A stretch of DNA of 10,930 bases from Nocardioides sp. (GTDB lineage Bacteria > Actinomycetota > Actinomycetes > Propionibacteriales > Nocardioidaceae). The notes below the pieces were generated by a model. The model did not search any database and was not told the origin of the DNA. It was given only the letters and a program-made list of their open reading frames with translations. Shown one piece after another: positions 10,457 to 10,930 of the stretch. A program made the position numbers and the translations under genes. Within the stretch, counting starts at the first letter, position 1. Each line of letters opens with the position of its first letter. The stretch spans positions 1 to 10,930 of the forward strand of contig JAKDNC010000063.1 of NCBI GenBank assembly GCA_030452025.1. The letters run 5' to 3'.

Positions 10457-10930
10457 TTGGCCGCGACCAATGGTCGGGTCAAGAACGCGCGGAAGCTCGC
10501 CCGTCGCGCATTTCGTGCCGAGCACCGGCTGTTCTTCGCTGAGGGCCCCAAGGCAGTCGCATCAGCGCTCGCACTACCCGGGTGTGTCCGTGAGGTCTGG
10601 GCCACTCCCGAGGGGACCGAGTCGTACGCCGACCTGGTGGCCGCGGCGGCAGCCGCCGGGGTCGCCTGGACCCTGGTCGAGGACCGGGCCATGTCCTCGC
10701 TCTCCGACGCAGTCCACCCACAAGGGGTAGTTGCCACCTGTCGCTTCGTGGACCGGCCTGCCGAGCATGTCCTGTCCGGAGCTCTTCGCCTCGTGAGCAT
10801 CTGCGCGGACGTCCGGGACCCCGGCAACGCCGGTACCGTGATCCGGACCAGCGACGCCGCCGGTGCGGACGCCGTGCTCCTGGCCGGCCACTCCGTCGAC
10901 GCCTACAACCCCAAGACCGTCCGGGCCACC
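10457..10930 (+). CDS. TrmH/SpoU-family RNA 2'-O-methyltransferase (5' part; 3' end outside window)
   Basis: 158 codons are visible and open to the right edge. The first 100 or so residues form the substrate-recognition domain: NGRVKNARKLARRAFRAEHRLFFAEGPKAV, with the RLFFAEG signature, and later WTLVEDRAMSSLSD. The SPOUT catalytic domain then begins with VRDPGNAGTVIRTSDAAGADAV, which is SpoU motif 1 with its Asn and Arg. Motifs 2 and 3, which bind S-adenosylmethionine, lie beyond the window. The likely substrate is rRNA or tRNA ribose. The start is uncertain. TTG 10457 gives a compact normal N-terminus and follows GGCGGGG by five bases. GTG 10412 would add 15 Gly/Pro-rich residues coded across the terminator palindrome. 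This gene commonly follows rplT in Actinobacteria. Confidence 0.85.
   Translation, partial: MAATNGRVKNARKLARRAFRAEHRLFFAEGPKAVASALALPGCVREVWATPEGTESYADLVAAAAAAGVAWTLVEDRAMSSLSDAVHPQGVVATCRFVDRPAEHVLSGALRLVSICADVRDPGNAGTVIRTSDAAGADAVLLAGHSVDAYNPKTVRAT

Noticed and set aside
8989..10827. 612-codon minus-strand open frame opposite infC-rpmI-rplT
   Set aside because: It is antisense to three certain ribosomal and initiation genes and has no domain signature.
1..10930. CRISPR array, insertion sequence, toxin-antitoxin pair or defence system
   Set aside because: No spaced repeats, transposase, paired small toxin/antitoxin genes or defence domains were seen; the content is core-genome in character.

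Overview
The window is GC-rich chromosomal DNA from an actinobacterium, probably of the Nocardioidaceae type. That assignment is inferred from strong G/C preference at third codon positions, many apparently leaderless genes, a charged C-terminal extension on IF-3, and the company of glyS, dusB, an SseB-family gene and infC-rpmI-rplT. I see housekeeping and envelope genes and no insertion sequence, phage, CRISPR array, tRNA or rRNA.

Layout. (1) 1-435, minus: 5' part of a zinc-binding lipoprotein (ZnuA) running off the left edge. It is read from a leaderless promoter overlapped by two Zur-like palindromes. (2) 436-896, plus: an extended -10 promoter, a guanidine-III (ykkC-III) riboswitch at 507-548 and a guanidinium exporter of the SMR/Gdx type. 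(3) 964-2747, plus: a small ABM-fold protein and glycyl-tRNA synthetase. (4) 2827-5763, plus: a lipoprotein with a Lys/Gly tail, tRNA-dihydrouridine synthase (DusB), and an exported SH3-like protein with a peptidase-M15-like C-terminal domain. A perfect 18-bp hairpin follows, lying between convergent transcription units. (5) 8113-5824, minus: a tightly coupled three-gene operon (membrane protein, PLP fold-type III enzyme, P-loop kinase), with both junctions overlapping as TGATG. (6) 8181-10392, plus: an SseB-family protein, then a roughly 230-nt structured leader and infC-rpmI-rplT. (7) 10457-10930, plus: 5' part of a TrmH/SpoU-type RNA methyltransferase running off the right edge.

The strongest regulatory signals are two RNA devices. 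The first is the guanidine-III riboswitch, whose pseudoknot pairing can be traced base by base and which fits the exporter downstream exactly. The second is the infC leader. It ends in a canonical intrinsic terminator (10-bp stem plus T-run) directly before the infC Shine-Dalgarno. A 12-nt upstream segment can pair with the whole 5' arm of that terminator, and a further hairpin can in turn occupy that segment. This is a full terminator / antiterminator / anti-antiterminator layout, analogous in position to the L20 leader of Firmicutes but not one I recognise from Actinobacteria. infC itself appears to start at an AUC codon, consistent with IF-3 autoregulation through non-canonical start codons.

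Several genes share a -10-like hexamer 6-8 nt before an ATG with no Shine-Dalgarno, suggesting widespread leaderless transcription in this genome.
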